Source: Sphingobium sp. AS12 (GTDB lineage: Bacteria > Pseudomonadota > Alphaproteobacteria > Sphingomonadales > Sphingomonadaceae). Taken from it: a DNA stretch of 64,000 bases. The notes below the pieces were generated by a model. It saw nothing but the letters and a program-made list of their open reading frames with translations, was not told the origin of the DNA and made no database searches. Within the stretch, counting starts at the first letter, position 1, and every line of letters starts with the position of its first letter. Made by a program: the position numbers and the translations under genes. Below, in pieces: positions 47,932 to 56,327 of this stretch. The DNA lies in the NCBI RefSeq assembly GCF_019097845.1, contig NZ_JAHRGM010000001.1, positions 124,001 to 188,000 on the forward strand, in the 5' to 3' direction.

Positions 47932-48339
47932 ATGGATAGTTTTTCGCCTTTGCTGGTGGTGGCCGCCGCCCTGATCGATGCGGATGGCCGCGTCCTCGTG
48001 CAGCAACGTCCGCCGGGCAGATCAATGGCGGGGCTGTGGGAGTTTCCGGGCGGGAAGCTGGAGCCGGGAGAAACCCCTGAAGCGGCGCTGATCCGCGAGC
48101 TGGAGGAGGAACTGGGTATCCGCACCCATGCCAGTTGCCTAGCACCCGCGACCTTCGCCAGCGAACCGCTGGGCGACAGGCATCTGCTGCTGCTGCTCTA
48201 TGTCTGCCGGAAATGGGAAGGGGTGGCGCAGGCGCGCCATGCCACGGCGCTGCAATGGGTGCGCCCGGCGCAGATGTACGGGCTGGACATGCCGCCCGCC
48301 GACCTGCCGCTGATCGGGATATTGGAAGCTTTGCTGTAG
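47932..48339 (+). CDS. mutT: NUDIX hydrolase, MutT-type 8-oxo-dGTP diphosphatase
   Basis: MutT removes 8-oxo-dGTP from the nucleotide pool. The 135-residue protein has the full NUDIX box, read as GGKLEPGETPEAALIREL followed by EEELGI, near residues 40-62, with the preceding RPPGRSMAGLWEFPGG typical of MutT. The length fits the short single-domain form. It is convergent with bfr across a GC-rich hairpin. Confidence 0.92.
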   Translation: MDSFSPLLVVAAALIDADGRVLVQQRPPGRSMAGLWEFPGGKLEPGETPEAALIRELEEELGIRTHASCLAPATFASEPLGDRHLLLLLYVCRKWEGVAQARHATALQWVRPAQMYGLDMPPADLPLIGILEALL

Positions 48340-48363
48340 GCGGGAGGGAGCGCCCCTCCCGCC
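48339..48363. terminator. Hairpin between convergent mutT and bfr
   Basis: A perfect 10-bp stem GGCGGGAGGG/CCCTCCCGCC with a 5-base loop lies between the two stop codons. It has no T run on either side but is well placed to serve as a bidirectional end. Confidence 0.6.
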
Positions 48364-48369
48364 TGGGTG

Positions 48370-48849
48370 TCACTCTTCGCGTGCCTTGCTCTGGAGCTGG
48401 ATATAATTTTGGATGCCCATGCGTTCGATCATTTCGAACTGGGTTTCCAACGTGTCGATATGCTCTTCCTCGCTTTCGAGGATGTACTGGAACAGGTCGC
48501 GGGTCACATAGTCGCGAATCGATTCGCAATAGGCGATGCCGTCCTTGAGCGGGGGCAGGGCTTCATATTCGAGCGCGAGGTCGGCTTTGAGGATTTCCTC
48601 GACCGTTTCGCCGATCTTGAGGCGGCCCAGCAGCTGGAAATTCGGCAAGCCGTCGAGGAAGAGGATGCGCTCCGCCAGCTTGTCGGCGTGCTTCATCTCG
48701 TCGATCGATTCCTCATATTCGAACTTGGCGAGCTTTTCGACGCCCCAGTGATTGAGGATGCGATAATGGAGGAAATATTGGTTGATCGCGGTCAGCTCAT
48801 TTTTGAGCACCTCGTTCAGATAGTCGATGACCTTCGGGTCGCCTTTCAT
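48370..48849 (-). CDS. bfr: Bacterioferritin
   Basis: Bacterioferritin stores iron in a 24-subunit haem-containing shell. The 159-residue protein begins MKGDPKVIDYLNEVLKNELTAINQYFLH. It carries ferroxidase ligands in NELTAINQYF, the EESIDEMKHAD segment (whose Met is the haem-ligand position), and ESEEEHIDTLE. The ATG at 48849 is the conserved start. bfd, encoding the ferredoxin that releases iron from it, lies 149 bases upstream on the same strand. Confidence 0.96.
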   Translation of the reverse strand: MKGDPKVIDYLNEVLKNELTAINQYFLHYRILNHWGVEKLAKFEYEESIDEMKHADKLAERILFLDGLPNFQLLGRLKIGETVEEILKADLALEYEALPPLKDGIAYCESIRDYVTRDLFQYILESEEEHIDTLETQFEMIERMGIQNYIQLQSKAREE

Positions 48850-48998
48850 GGCGGATACTCCGGCTGGGGGGAAATGCCGCCGGACTATAGGCTTTCGGAT
48901 CAACGCTGTTAAGCTGAAAAGCCTTGATATTCCGCCATCTTATCGCGCGCTATTGCGTCGGCTTCGCGAATCCTTCGTGCGGATGATTTGCAGTCGTG

Positions 48999-49169
48999 TC
49001 AGGCCGATGCGCGCTCGGCGGCGATGATCGTGCGGGCGAAGGGGACGCACTGGCCGCATTTGGGGCGGCGGCCAAAGCGGGCATAGGCGCTGCATGGCGT
49101 ATCCGCGCCGTCGCGCACGGCTTCCTTCAAATCCTTTTCACGAATGGCATTGCAGATACAGACGACCAT
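48999..49169 (-). CDS. bfd: Bacterioferritin-associated ferredoxin
   Basis: A 56-residue 2Fe-2S protein of the BFD type. Cluster cysteines are C4 and C6 (MVVCICN) and C38 and C41 (PKCGQCVPFAR). Bfd reduces the bacterioferritin core so that iron can be mobilised, consistent with the bfr gene just downstream. The start ATG is preceded by AGGAGAG. The upstream 58 bases are AT-rich, with ATTACTATTGCGAC on its strand, a region likely to hold an iron-responsive promoter. Confidence 0.92.
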   Translation of the reverse strand: MVVCICNAIREKDLKEAVRDGADTPCSAYARFGRRPKCGQCVPFARTIIAAERASA

Positions 49170-49200
49170 CGAGACACTCTCCTGATAAAGGGGAGATAGC

Positions 49201-49230
49201 GCAGATGATAATAGGTCGCAATAGTAATCA
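49201..49230 (-). promoter_or_regulatory. AT-rich bfd promoter region
   Basis: On the minus strand, TTGCGA, a 17-base spacer and TATCTC lie 40 to 15 bases before the bfd ATG. The sequence around 49206-49229 has partial dyad symmetry (GATAATAG...ATAGTAATC), which could bind an iron regulator such as Fur, Irr or RirA. The match is weak. Confidence 0.3.
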
Positions 49231-50466
49231 GCTGCTCTTGCGAATCTTTTGCGGTTGGCCGCGGACCAGGCTGCGCCAGAGCCATTCCGCCGGGCCAAGC
49301 GCGAATCGCAACAGCCAGATCGGCGACCAGAGCAGCATCAACGCCCACGCCCCCAGGACGAAGGGAAGCAGAAGGGCGGGGCGGACATGGCCGAACAGGC
49401 CCAGCCCCCAGCCGTAGAAAAGCGCGGTCATCAGCAGGCTGGACCCCAGATAATTGCTGAGCGCCATGCGCCCGGCGGCGGAGAGGCGCGCGACCAGCGG
49501 GTGATCGCGATGGCGCGCAAGCAGCCACAGGATGAGCGCTGCCCCGCCCACGGCAAGCGGTATGCGGAAGGGGAAGGACCAGAGCAGCACGGTGCCGAAA
49601 GCAGGCAGCGGTGCAAAGCCGCTGGCGATGATCCAGATGGCCAGGCCCATCATGGGAGGCAGTCCGATGAGGAAGCAATGGCGCGCGGTGCGCCAATATT
49701 GATCGGCAGGCCAGCGACCGGTGAGGAAGCCGCCTTTCAGCATCGCCATGCCCAGCAGCATGAAGCCCAGCACATCAAGGCTGGTGAACATGAAGCCCCA
49801 CAGCCATTCGCCGGGGAAGGCAGCAAGCTTGTGCGACAGGATCGCGCCAAAGCCGCTACGATAGGTGGCGAGTTCCGCGCGGACGCCGGGGCTGGCGGGA
49901 TCGGCCATGGTCGCCATGAAGGTCGCAAAGCCATCGCGCGTGGCGCCGCTGGCGTCGGGCAAGGCTGCGGCATGGCCCCAGGCGTATAGGGTGGCGATGA
50001 AGGCAGCGCAGAGCAGGAAGTGGAGAAGGAAGATGAGGAAGGCGCTCTTGACCAGCGCCATTGGCTCCTGCCGCACGAAGCGGAGCGCGATGAGGCTGAC
50101 CAGCGCATAGATCGCCAAAATGTCGCCCCACCAGAGCAGCAGATAATGGGCCATGCCAATGACGAATAGCCAGCCCGCGCGGATCATCTGGCTGCGGCGA
50201 CCGTCGCGCCCGGCCATTTCTTCCCGGTCGATCAGCAGCAGCATCGACGCGCCGAACAGCATGGCAAACAGGCCACGCATCTTGCCGTCGAACAGGATCA
50301 GGCTGCTCAGCCAGAAGGCGATGTCGCCGGTGCCGAGCGATCCCGATGCGGCCGGGTTGAAATAGGCCGATTGCGGCAGGGCGAAGGCGGTGATGTTCAT
50401 CCACAGGATGCCCATCACCGCGCAGCCGCGCAGCACGTCCATGGCGGGGATGCGGGGGGATGTCAT
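49228..50466 (-). CDS. DUF418 domain membrane protein
   Basis: A 412-residue multispanning inner-membrane protein, with about nine to ten hydrophobic helices. The N-terminal PAMDVLRGCAVMGILWMNITAFALP (two overlapping signatures), FDGKMRGLFAMLFGASMLLLID, and the C-terminal GRMALSNYLGSSLLMTALFYGWGLGLFG are typical of DUF418/YeiB-like proteins. These are related to membrane acyltransferases but have no established reaction. The ATG at 50466 starts nearly back-to-back with bioC. It ends just before bfd on the same strand and could be cotranscribed with it. Confidence 0.87.
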   Translation of the reverse strand: MTSPRIPAMDVLRGCAVMGILWMNITAFALPQSAYFNPAASGSLGTGDIAFWLSSLILFDGKMRGLFAMLFGASMLLLIDREEMAGRDGRRSQMIRAGWLFVIGMAHYLLLWWGDILAIYALVSLIALRFVRQEPMALVKSAFLIFLLHFLLCAAFIATLYAWGHAAALPDASGATRDGFATFMATMADPASPGVRAELATYRSGFGAILSHKLAAFPGEWLWGFMFTSLDVLGFMLLGMAMLKGGFLTGRWPADQYWRTARHCFLIGLPPMMGLAIWIIASGFAPLPAFGTVLLWSFPFRIPLAVGGAALILWLLARHRDHPLVARLSAAGRMALSNYLGSSLLMTALFYGWGLGLFGHVRPALLLPFVLGAWALMLLWSPIWLLRFALGPAEWLWRSLVRGQPQKIRKSS

Positions 50467-50525
50467 GGGAGCCATCCATGAAGGGGACTGGTCAGCGGCG
50501 CAAGCCTCTGCCAAGGCGCGTAACC

Positions 50526-51308
50526 ATGATTGATGGCTCCAGGCATTGGCGCAAGCAACGGATCAGCGACGCCTTCGGCGCGGCGGCGGCGCATTATGAC
50601 GACCATGCCGGGCCGCAGCGACAGGCGGCGGCGCTGGTGGCAGAGTTGGCCCAGCGGCAAAAGCCCGATGGGGTCGAGCGTATATTGGAGATTGGCTGCG
50701 GCACCGGTTTCCTGACGCGCGATGTGCAGGCGCGCTGGCCGGGGGCGGAGATGGTGGTGACCGACCTGTCGCCGGGGATGCTGGAACAGGCGGCCTCTGC
50801 GGGCCATGTCGCGGGCCGATTTCTGACCATGGACGGGGAAGCGCCGATCTTTGACGGGCCGTGGTTCGACCTGATCGTGTCCAGCCTGGCGTTTCAATGG
50901 TTTGATGATCTGGCCAGCGGAATATCGCGGCTGGCGGGGCTGTTGCGGCCGGGCGGGAGCCTGATCTTCTCGACCATGGGGCAGGGGAGTTTCGCGCGCT
51001 GGCGGGCGGCGCATAGGCAATGCGGGCTGGTGGCGGGGGTGCCGGATTACCCGACGCTGGACGGGCTGCGCGCGATGCTGGCGGGGTTTGGCGATGCGTT
51101 CGCTTTTGATGAGACGTATGCGCTGGATTGCGGCGGGGCTCGGGGGTTGATAGCCCATTTGCGCGGGATTGGCGCGGTGGTGCCGGGTGAGGGGCGGGCG
51201 CCGCTTGTCCCGGGGGATCTGCGGCGGGTGATGGCGGCGTTTGAGGCCGAGGGTGGCGGGGATGCGTATCAGGTGCTGTTCGGGCGGGTGACGCGGTCAG
51301 CGCGCTGA
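50526..51308 (+). CDS. bioC: Malonyl-ACP O-methyltransferase-like SAM methyltransferase
   Basis: A 260-residue class I SAM methyltransferase. The N-terminal RISDAFGAAAAHYDDHAGPQRQAA and the SAM loop ILEIGCGTGFLTRDVQ match BioC, which methylates malonyl-ACP to start pimelate synthesis for biotin. Further segments VVTDLSPGMLEQA, DLIVSSLAFQWFDDL and GGSLIFSTMGQGSF also fit BioC. The ATG at 50526 is preferred; the frame is open back to 50460, overlapping the DUF418 start. No other biotin gene is adjacent. Its 3' end overlaps the convergent DUF3052 gene by 12 bases. Confidence 0.82.
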   Translation: MIDGSRHWRKQRISDAFGAAAAHYDDHAGPQRQAAALVAELAQRQKPDGVERILEIGCGTGFLTRDVQARWPGAEMVVTDLSPGMLEQAASAGHVAGRFLTMDGEAPIFDGPWFDLIVSSLAFQWFDDLASGISRLAGLLRPGGSLIFSTMGQGSFARWRAAHRQCGLVAGVPDYPTLDGLRAMLAGFGDAFAFDETYALDCGGARGLIAHLRGIGAVVPGEGRAPLVPGDLRRVMAAFEAEGGGDAYQVLFGRVTRSAR

Positions 51309-51701
51309 TTTGCGGATCATCAGTTTGAGGCCCGACCAGATGGCGTCGACAGCGCACACCTTCACGTCGACCAGATCGGTCGCGGGCAGGATGACGGCGC
51401 GGATCACATCTTCGGTAATGTCGGTCGGAACTTTGGATGCCTTTTTCGGCCAGCTGACCCAGAGGAAGCCGGTGGGTGCTAGCAGCGGGCGGAGCGCAGT
51501 GATTTTCGCAGTCATGTCAGCGCGATCGGTGACGAAGATTTGGGCGGCGTCGATCGGCGCTTGCGGGTGGGGCAGGCGGATGACGCCGGAGTCGGCGAGT
51601 TCAGCCTCGACGGACGCGGGCATGGCATCCCACAAGGCGCGCAGGCCGGGCTTGAGGCTGAGCTTTTTGGGTAGAGGGGTGGTGGAGTAGCCGGTGGTCA
51701 T
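51297..51701 (-). CDS. DUF3052 family protein
   Basis: A 134-residue protein with the N-terminal GYSTTPLPKKLSLKPG of the DUF3052 family, and SWPKKASKVPTDITEDVIR in the C-terminal half. These small soluble proteins have no known role. Its ATG overlaps the stop of the upstream DUF559 gene by four bases, so the two are coupled. The 3' end overlaps bioC on the other strand by 12 bases. Confidence 0.75.
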   Translation of the reverse strand: MTTGYSTTPLPKKLSLKPGLRALWDAMPASVEAELADSGVIRLPHPQAPIDAAQIFVTDRADMTAKITALRPLLAPTGFLWVSWPKKASKVPTDITEDVIRAVILPATDLVDVKVCAVDAIWSGLKLMIRKSAR

Positions 51702-52099
51702 GAGGCTTGGCTCCGAACATAGGCGACGATCGCATCGGCGGTGGTTGCGGGGTCTTTTAGCACATCGGCGGCGGGGATACGCAGCAGGCTTATGCCGTGG
51801 GTAAGCAGCCACGCATCACGGGTCGCATCGTGGGCGGGGCTGTCGCCCATGTCATGGGCTACGCCGTCAATTTCTATGCCCAGCTTTGCAGACGGGGCGT
51901 AGAAATCGAGGATATAGGGGCCGACCGGATGCTGGCGACGGAATTTGATGCCTTGCGGTTGGCCTTTGAGCAATCGCCAGAGCAAGGCCTCGGGGAGGGA
52001 GAGGTTCTGTCGGAGCGCGCGGGCTTTGGCGACGGTGCGGGGGGGGCGTTGCGCGCGCCATTGCCCCTCCGTCAGCGCTTCGCGCTGCCACCTCCCCAT
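51698..52099 (-). CDS. DUF559 (Vsr-like endonuclease fold) protein
   Basis: A 133-residue protein with the DUF559 signature: ARALRQNLSLPEALLWRLLKG, FRRQHPVGPYILDFYAPSAKLGIEIDG and the C-terminal RDAWLLTHGISLLRIPAADVL. The fold is related to Vsr and other small nucleases, with the DF and EID residues in the expected active-site positions. The only start codon available, ATG at 52099, and the first 12 codons lie inside the palindromic element at 52063-52190. It overlaps DUF3052 by four bases. A nuclease activity has not been shown for the family. Confidence 0.78.
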   Translation of the reverse strand: MGRWQREALTEGQWRAQRPPRTVAKARALRQNLSLPEALLWRLLKGQPQGIKFRRQHPVGPYILDFYAPSAKLGIEIDGVAHDMGDSPAHDATRDAWLLTHGISLLRIPAADVLKDPATTADAIVAYVRSQAS

Positions 52100-52190
52100 G
52101 CCTTCGGCACAGGGAGGAACTGGGTAGGATTTGATCCTCCTTGTCGCGTAGCGATGGGGAGGTGGCTGGCCGAAGGCCAGACGGAGGGGC
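52063..52190. repeat. 128-bp inverted element with paired internal hairpins, family C
   Basis: Two 56-base arms (52063-52118 and 52135-52190) are inverted copies separated by 16 bases. Both contain GCCCCTCCGTC and CCACCTCCCCAT in register. Between these blocks the left arm reads AGCGC-TTC-GCGCT and the right arm, on the opposite strand, TGGCC-TTC-GGCCA: different bases, but each forms its own hairpin. The left arm contains the start codon of the DUF559 gene. Related blocks occur near 54504 and 63390. Confidence 0.8.
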
Positions 52191-52208
52191 TATTTCCGCT
52201 CCCTGTCG

Positions 52209-54398
52209 TCAAAGTTCGCTGTCCATCAGAGCGGGGAAGAAGCCTTCATGCGCGGCGCGCAGGTCGGTGAGGGGGACGCCCGCCACTTCCAGTCCGCCGG
52301 TGGTGCCGATGCGGACAGCGCCCGGAATGTCGATTCCCTGTGACGCGGCGACGACATAGCGGCCCTGATCTTCGCCAAAGGCGGAAGCCGTGGTGAGTGC
52401 GGTGTCGAGCTTTGCACCGATCTTGCCCGCCAGCGCCATTTCCGTGAGCGTGACGATCAGGCCGCCGTCGGCAATATCATGGACGGCATTGACGGTGCCT
52501 GCCGCAACCAGCGCGCGGATCGTGTCTGCATTGGCGCGCTCGGCGGTTAGATCGACCTTGGGCGCATCGCCCGCTTCACGGCCGGCGATTTCGCGCAGCC
52601 AGATCGACTGGCCCAGATGCGTGCCCAAAGCCCCTTCTGGCCCGCCGATCAGCCAGATGGCGTCGCCTTCATTCTTGAACGCGACAGTCGCCATCTTGTC
52701 GACGTCCGCCAGCAAGCCAATCCCGCCAATCGCGGGGGTCGGCAAAATGGCGCTGCCGCCGCCCGTCGCCTTGCTCTCATTATAGAGCGACACATTGCCG
52801 CTCACGATCGGGAAATCCAATGCGCGGCAGGCGTCGCCCATGCCGTCGAGGCAGCCGGTCAGCTGAGCCATGATTTCGGGGCGCTGGGGGTTGGCGAAGT
52901 TGAGGCAGTTGGTGACCGCCAGCGGCGTCGCGCCGACGGCGGACAGGTTGCGATAGCATTCGGCGATCGCCTGCTTGCCGCCTTCATAGGGGTCGGCATA
53001 GCAATAGCGCGGGGTGCAATCGGTGCTGATCGCAATGCCCTTGTTCGATCCGTGGACGCGGACCACTGCGGCGTCGCCGCCGGGGCGCTGGACGGTGTCG
53101 GCGCCGACCATGTGATCATATTGTTCCCAGATCCAGCGGCGGCTGGCGATGTCGGGGCTGCCCATGAGTTTGATGAGGTCCGCGCCGATGTCGGTGGATT
53201 CGGGGATATCGCCGAGCGGCTGGACGCCCGACCAGACTTTATAGTCGTACACCGGCATGGAGGGGCGATCATAGAGCGGGGCGTCGTCGGCCAGCGGGGC
53301 GAGGGGAATGTCGCAGACGGTTTCGCCATGATGGACCAGAACCATGCGGCCCGTGTCGGTGACGGTGCCGATCACCGCGAAATCCAGTTCCCATTTGTGG
53401 AAAATGGCTTCGGCAAAGGCTTCGCGGCCGGGCTTCAGCACCATCAACATGCGCTCCTGACTTTCGGAGAGCATCATTTCATAGGCGGTCATGCCGGTTT
53501 CGCGTTGCGGCACGGCGTCCATGTTGAGGAGCAGGCCGACGCCGCCCTTGCTTGCCATTTCGACGCTGGAGGAGGTGAGGCCCGCCGCGCCCATATCCTG
53601 AATCGCGACGATCGCGTCGGATGCCATGAGTTCAAGGCACGCCTCGATCAGCAGCTTTTCAGTGAAGGGATCGCCGACCTGCACGGTGGGGCGCTTGGCG
53701 TCGGCGTCGTCGCCGAAATCGGCGCTGGCCATGGTCGCGCCATGGATGCCGTCGCGGCCGGTCTTGGAGCCGACATAGACGATGGAATTGCCCACGCCTG
53801 ACGCTGCCGAATAGAAAATCTTGTCGGTGTCGGCGATGCCCACGGTCATCGCGTTGACCAGGATATTGCCGTCATAGGCGGGGTGGAAATTGACTTCGCC
53901 GCCCACCGTGGGCACGCCGACGCAATTGCCATAGCCGCCAATGCCGCGCACCACGCCGCTGATCAGGTGACGCATCTTGGGGTGATCGGGCCGTCCGAAG
54001 CGCAGCGCGTTCATATTGGCGATGGGGCGCGCGCCCATGGTGAACACGTCGCGCAAAATACCGCCAACCCCGGTCGCCGCACCCTGATAGGGTTCGATAT
54101 AGCTGGGGTGGTTGTGGCTCTCCATCTTGAAGATCGCCGCCTGTCCGTCGCCAATGTCGACCACGCCGGCATTTTCGCCGGGGCCGCAAATGACCTGCGG
54201 GCCGGTGGTCGGCAGCTTCATCAGGTGGATTTTGGAGGATTTATAGCTGCAATGCTCCGACCACATGACCGAGAATATGCCCAGTTCCGTGAGGTTCGGC
54301 TCGCGGCCGATCGTTTTCAGGACGCGGTCATATTCTTCCGGGCTGAGGCCATGTTCGGCGACGATTTCCGGGGTGATGTGGGGAGCGGTGCTGGACAT
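52209..54398 (-). CDS. purL: Phosphoribosylformylglycinamidine synthase subunit PurL
   Basis: PurL is the ATP-dependent synthetase subunit of the PurLQS complex in purine synthesis. The 729-residue protein is the small form that needs separate PurQ and PurS. It has [15 protein letters not shown] near residue 45, [61 protein letters not shown] and [18 protein letters not shown]. PurQ and purS are not in this window. It ends 18 bases before the family C element and begins about 195 bases from the MliC-like lipoprotein gene on the same strand, so it probably has its own promoter in that gap. Confidence 0.97.
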   Translation of the reverse strand: MSSTAPHITPEIVAEHGLSPEEYDRVLKTIGREPNLTELGIFSVMWSEHCSYKSSKIHLMKLPTTGPQVICGPGENAGVVDIGDGQAAIFKMESHNHPSYIEPYQGAATGVGGILRDVFTMGARPIANMNALRFGRPDHPKMRHLISGVVRGIGGYGNCVGVPTVGGEVNFHPAYDGNILVNAMTVGIADTDKIFYSAASGVGNSIVYVGSKTGRDGIHGATMASADFGDDADAKRPTVQVGDPFTEKLLIEACLELMASDAIVAIQDMGAAGLTSSSVEMASKGGVGLLLNMDAVPQRETGMTAYEMMLSESQERMLMVLKPGREAFAEAIFHKWELDFAVIGTVTDTGRMVLVHHGETVCDIPLAPLADDAPLYDRPSMPVYDYKVWSGVQPLGDIPESTDIGADLIKLMGSPDIASRRWIWEQYDHMVGADTVQRPGGDAAVVRVHGSNKGIAISTDCTPRYCYADPYEGGKQAIAECYRNLSAVGATPLAVTNCLNFANPQRPEIMAQLTGCLDGMGDACRALDFPIVSGNVSLYNESKATGGGSAILPTPAIGGIGLLADVDKMATVAFKNEGDAIWLIGGPEGALGTHLGQSIWLREIAGREAGDAPKVDLTAERANADTIRALVAAGTVNAVHDIADGGLIVTLTEMALAGKIGAKLDTALTTASAFGEDQGRYVVAASQGIDIPGAVRIGTTGGLEVAGVPLTDLRAAHEGFFPALMDSEL

Positions 54399-54503
54399 GT
54401 GCGCGCCTTTAGCGGGGCCAAGCGGGATTCACAATGGTGGGTGTGGGGGCATGGCGCAACGCTGGCGCATTTCCCCTCCACCACGCCCTACGGGCGCGGT
54501 CCC

Positions 54504-54527
54504 CCTCCCCAAGCAAGCTTGGGGAGG
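54504..54527. repeat. CCTCCCCAAG palindrome, family C relative
   Basis: CCTCCCCAAG-CAAG-CTTGGGGAGG, a 10-bp perfect inverted repeat preceded by CCCCTCCACCACGCCC. The CCTCCCC motif and hairpin style are shared with 52063-52190 and 63390-63411. It lies in the gap between purL and the MliC-like gene. Confidence 0.6.
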
Positions 54528-54532
54528 ATAAG

Positions 54533-54566
54533 AAAAAGGCCGGACCTTTGGGGAAAGGTCCGGCCT
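54533..54566 (-). terminator. Strong terminator of the MliC-like lipoprotein gene
   Basis: A perfect 13-bp stem (54537-54549 with 54554-54566, AGGCCGGACCTTT) and four-base loop, followed by a T run on the minus strand. It ends the lipoprotein transcript 27 bases after its stop and separates it from purL. Confidence 0.92.
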
Positions 54567-54592
54567 GGGAAAAGGATGAGGCTGCGTGCGTC

Positions 54593-54973
54593 TTAGACGT
54601 GGCAGGCCTGTGCGCCCTTGCCGGGCACGGTGATGGTGACGTCGTCGCCTGCACCGCTGACTTCAAAGCCTTCGGCAGTGAAGGGCTGGCCGACTTCGGC
54701 GGCCTTGAGCGTGGTCGCGGTGCCGCCCTTTTCGGTGCGCAGCTGGGCGGTCTTGTCGTCGCTCATATAGTCGACGAAGATCAGGCTGTTGTCCTTGCAG
54801 CGGAACTGCTTGTTGGCCTTGACCGACGGCGGCAGCTCGACTGGCGCGGCGTTGGCCAGTTCGGCAGCCATAGGATCGGCAGGGCCGCCCACGACTTCGG
54901 GTTCATCATTCTTGTTGCAGGCGGCCAGCAGGCTGAGCGAGGCAACGGCGATAAAGGGGAGATAAAATTTCAT
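54593..54973 (-). CDS. Lipoprotein with MliC-like domain
   Basis: A 126-residue lipoprotein. The signal peptide ends in the lipobox LLAAC near residue 20. After an acidic, Pro-rich linker the C-terminal 75 residues (FRCKDNSLIFVDYMSDDKTAQLRT... ACHV) resemble the MliC/PliC fold of lysozyme inhibitors, with two cysteines that could form its conserved disulfide. The function is inferred from this resemblance only. The ATG at 54973 is chosen since the signal peptide starts there. It has its own promoter candidate and a strong terminator, so it is monocistronic. Confidence 0.72.
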   Translation of the reverse strand: MKFYLPFIAVASLSLLAACNKNDEPEVVGGPADPMAAELANAAPVELPPSVKANKQFRCKDNSLIFVDYMSDDKTAQLRTEKGGTATTLKAAEVGQPFTAEGFEVSGAGDDVTITVPGKGAQACHV

Positions 54974-54983
54974 AGCGGTCCTT

Positions 54984-55012
54984 CTATGTGCACCTGCAAC
55001 ATGCTGCGTCAA
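54984..55012 (-). promoter_or_regulatory. Promoter candidate for the lipoprotein gene
   Basis: On the minus strand, TTGACG (55007-55012) and ACATAG (54984-54989) are separated by 17 bases, 11 bases before the ATG. The -35 is strong and the -10 weak. A palindrome ATGACGTCAT lies further upstream at 55047-55056, between this gene and xseB. Confidence 0.35.
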
Positions 55013-55141
55013 CGCAAAACTGCCCATAATCCACCATCGCTATCATATGACGTCATGACGGCACGATGACAGTCATGAAAGCCGGCACGAAAGCCGGTGT
55101 GATGGCTTGACCGGGGCGGCGGCGGCGGTCAATGCAGGGAC

Positions 55142-55402
55142 ATGGCAGACGATAGCAGCATAGCGCCCCCCGATCCAGCAACGCTCTCTTTCGAGGATGC
55201 CTTGCGCGCGCTCGAAACGATCGTGCGGCGGCTTGAAAGCGGCGACGTGCCGCTCGACGAGTCGATCTCGCTCTATGCGCAAGGCGAAGAATTGCGCAAG
55301 CGCTGTACCGAGCGGCTGGCGGCGGCCGAGGCGCGGATCGCCAAGCTGACGATCGACGCCAATGGCGCTGTGACCGGCGCGCAGCCGTTCGGCACGGAGT
55401 GA
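55142..55402 (+). CDS. xseB: Exodeoxyribonuclease VII small subunit
   Basis: XseB assembles with XseA to degrade single-stranded DNA. The 86-residue protein has the family core FEDALRALETIVRRLESGDVPLDESISLYAQGEELRKRC (read as one helical pair), typical of exonuclease VII small subunits. Its stop overlaps the GTG start of ispA, the standard proteobacterial arrangement xseB-ispA. xseA is not in the window. Confidence 0.94.
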   Translation: MADDSSIAPPDPATLSFEDALRALETIVRRLESGDVPLDESISLYAQGEELRKRCTERLAAAEARIAKLTIDANGAVTGAQPFGTE

Positions 55403-56322
55403 GCGGCATGACCGGGGGAGAGGCGGCCTCCGCAGGGGCACTGGTGACGGCGCGCGCGGCGGAAGTGGCGGCGGCGATCGACACCGCGTTCGACCATCTG
55501 CTGAGCGTGCCGGACGATCCACGGGCGCGGCTCTATGAGGCGATGCGCCATGCCGCGATCGGCGGGGGCAAGAGGCTGCGGCCATTGCTGGTGCAGGCGA
55601 CCAGCGACCTGTTCCATCTGTCGCGCGAATCGGCGCTGCGGGTCGGCCTGGCGATCGAGTGCATCCATGTCTATTCGCTGGTGCATGATGATCTGCCCGC
55701 GATGGACGATGACGACATGCGCCGGGGCAAGCCGACCGTTCACAAGGCGTTTGACGAGGCGACGGCGATATTGGCGGGCGACTGCCTGCACGATCTGGCG
55801 TTCCAGATATTGTCCGACGAGGAGACCCATCCCGATCCGTTCGTGCGGATCGAACTGGTCCGCGCGCTGGCGCTGGCCAGTGGCCCTGTGGGCATGGCGG
55901 GCGGGCAGATGATGGACCTGGAAGCGGAACATGCAAGGTTTGACCTGGCCACTGTCACCCGCCTGCAAAATCTTAAAACCGGGGCGCTGATCGCCTTTTG
56001 CGTCGATGCCGCCGCGATCATGGCGCGGATCCCGGCGGATGCACGCAAGGGGCTGCACGGCTATGCCCGCGACATTGGCCTGGCGTTCCAGATTGCCGAC
56101 GATCTGCTGGACGTAGAGGGCGACGCGGCGCTGGCGGGCAAGGCGCTGGGCAAGGATGCGGCGGCGGGCAAGGAGACGTTCGTGTCGCTGCTGGGCGTCG
56201 ATCGGGCGCGGGCGCAGGCGCATATGTTGGTCGATCAGGCCAAGGCGCATCTGCATGGCTATGGGGTCGAGGCGGACCTGCTGCGCGCCATTGCCGACTA
56301 TATTGTGGAGAGGGATCGCTAA
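55399..56322 (+). CDS. ispA: Farnesyl/geranyl diphosphate synthase
   Basis: IspA condenses dimethylallyl and isopentenyl diphosphates to farnesyl diphosphate, used by UppS. The 307-residue protein has GGGKRLRPLL, the first aspartate-rich motif in LVHDDLPAMDDDDMRRG near residue 97 and the second in FQIADDLLDVEGD near residue 235. The GTG at 55399 overlaps the xseB stop; an ATG at 55408 is also possible. dxs, often next in other bacteria, is absent; coaD follows after five bases. Confidence 0.95.
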   Translation: MSGMTGGEAASAGALVTARAAEVAAAIDTAFDHLLSVPDDPRARLYEAMRHAAIGGGKRLRPLLVQATSDLFHLSRESALRVGLAIECIHVYSLVHDDLPAMDDDDMRRGKPTVHKAFDEATAILAGDCLHDLAFQILSDEETHPDPFVRIELVRALALASGPVGMAGGQMMDLEAEHARFDLATVTRLQNLKTGALIAFCVDAAAIMARIPADARKGLHGYARDIGLAFQIADDLLDVEGDAALAGKALGKDAAAGKETFVSLLGVDRARAQAHMLVDQAKAHLHGYGVEADLLRAIADYIVERDR

Positions 56323-56327
56323 AGACC

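Noticed and set aside
52617..53801. A 394-codon plus-strand frame opposite purL
   Set aside because: Antisense to a conserved purine enzyme; His/Ala/Gly-rich with no homology that I recognise.
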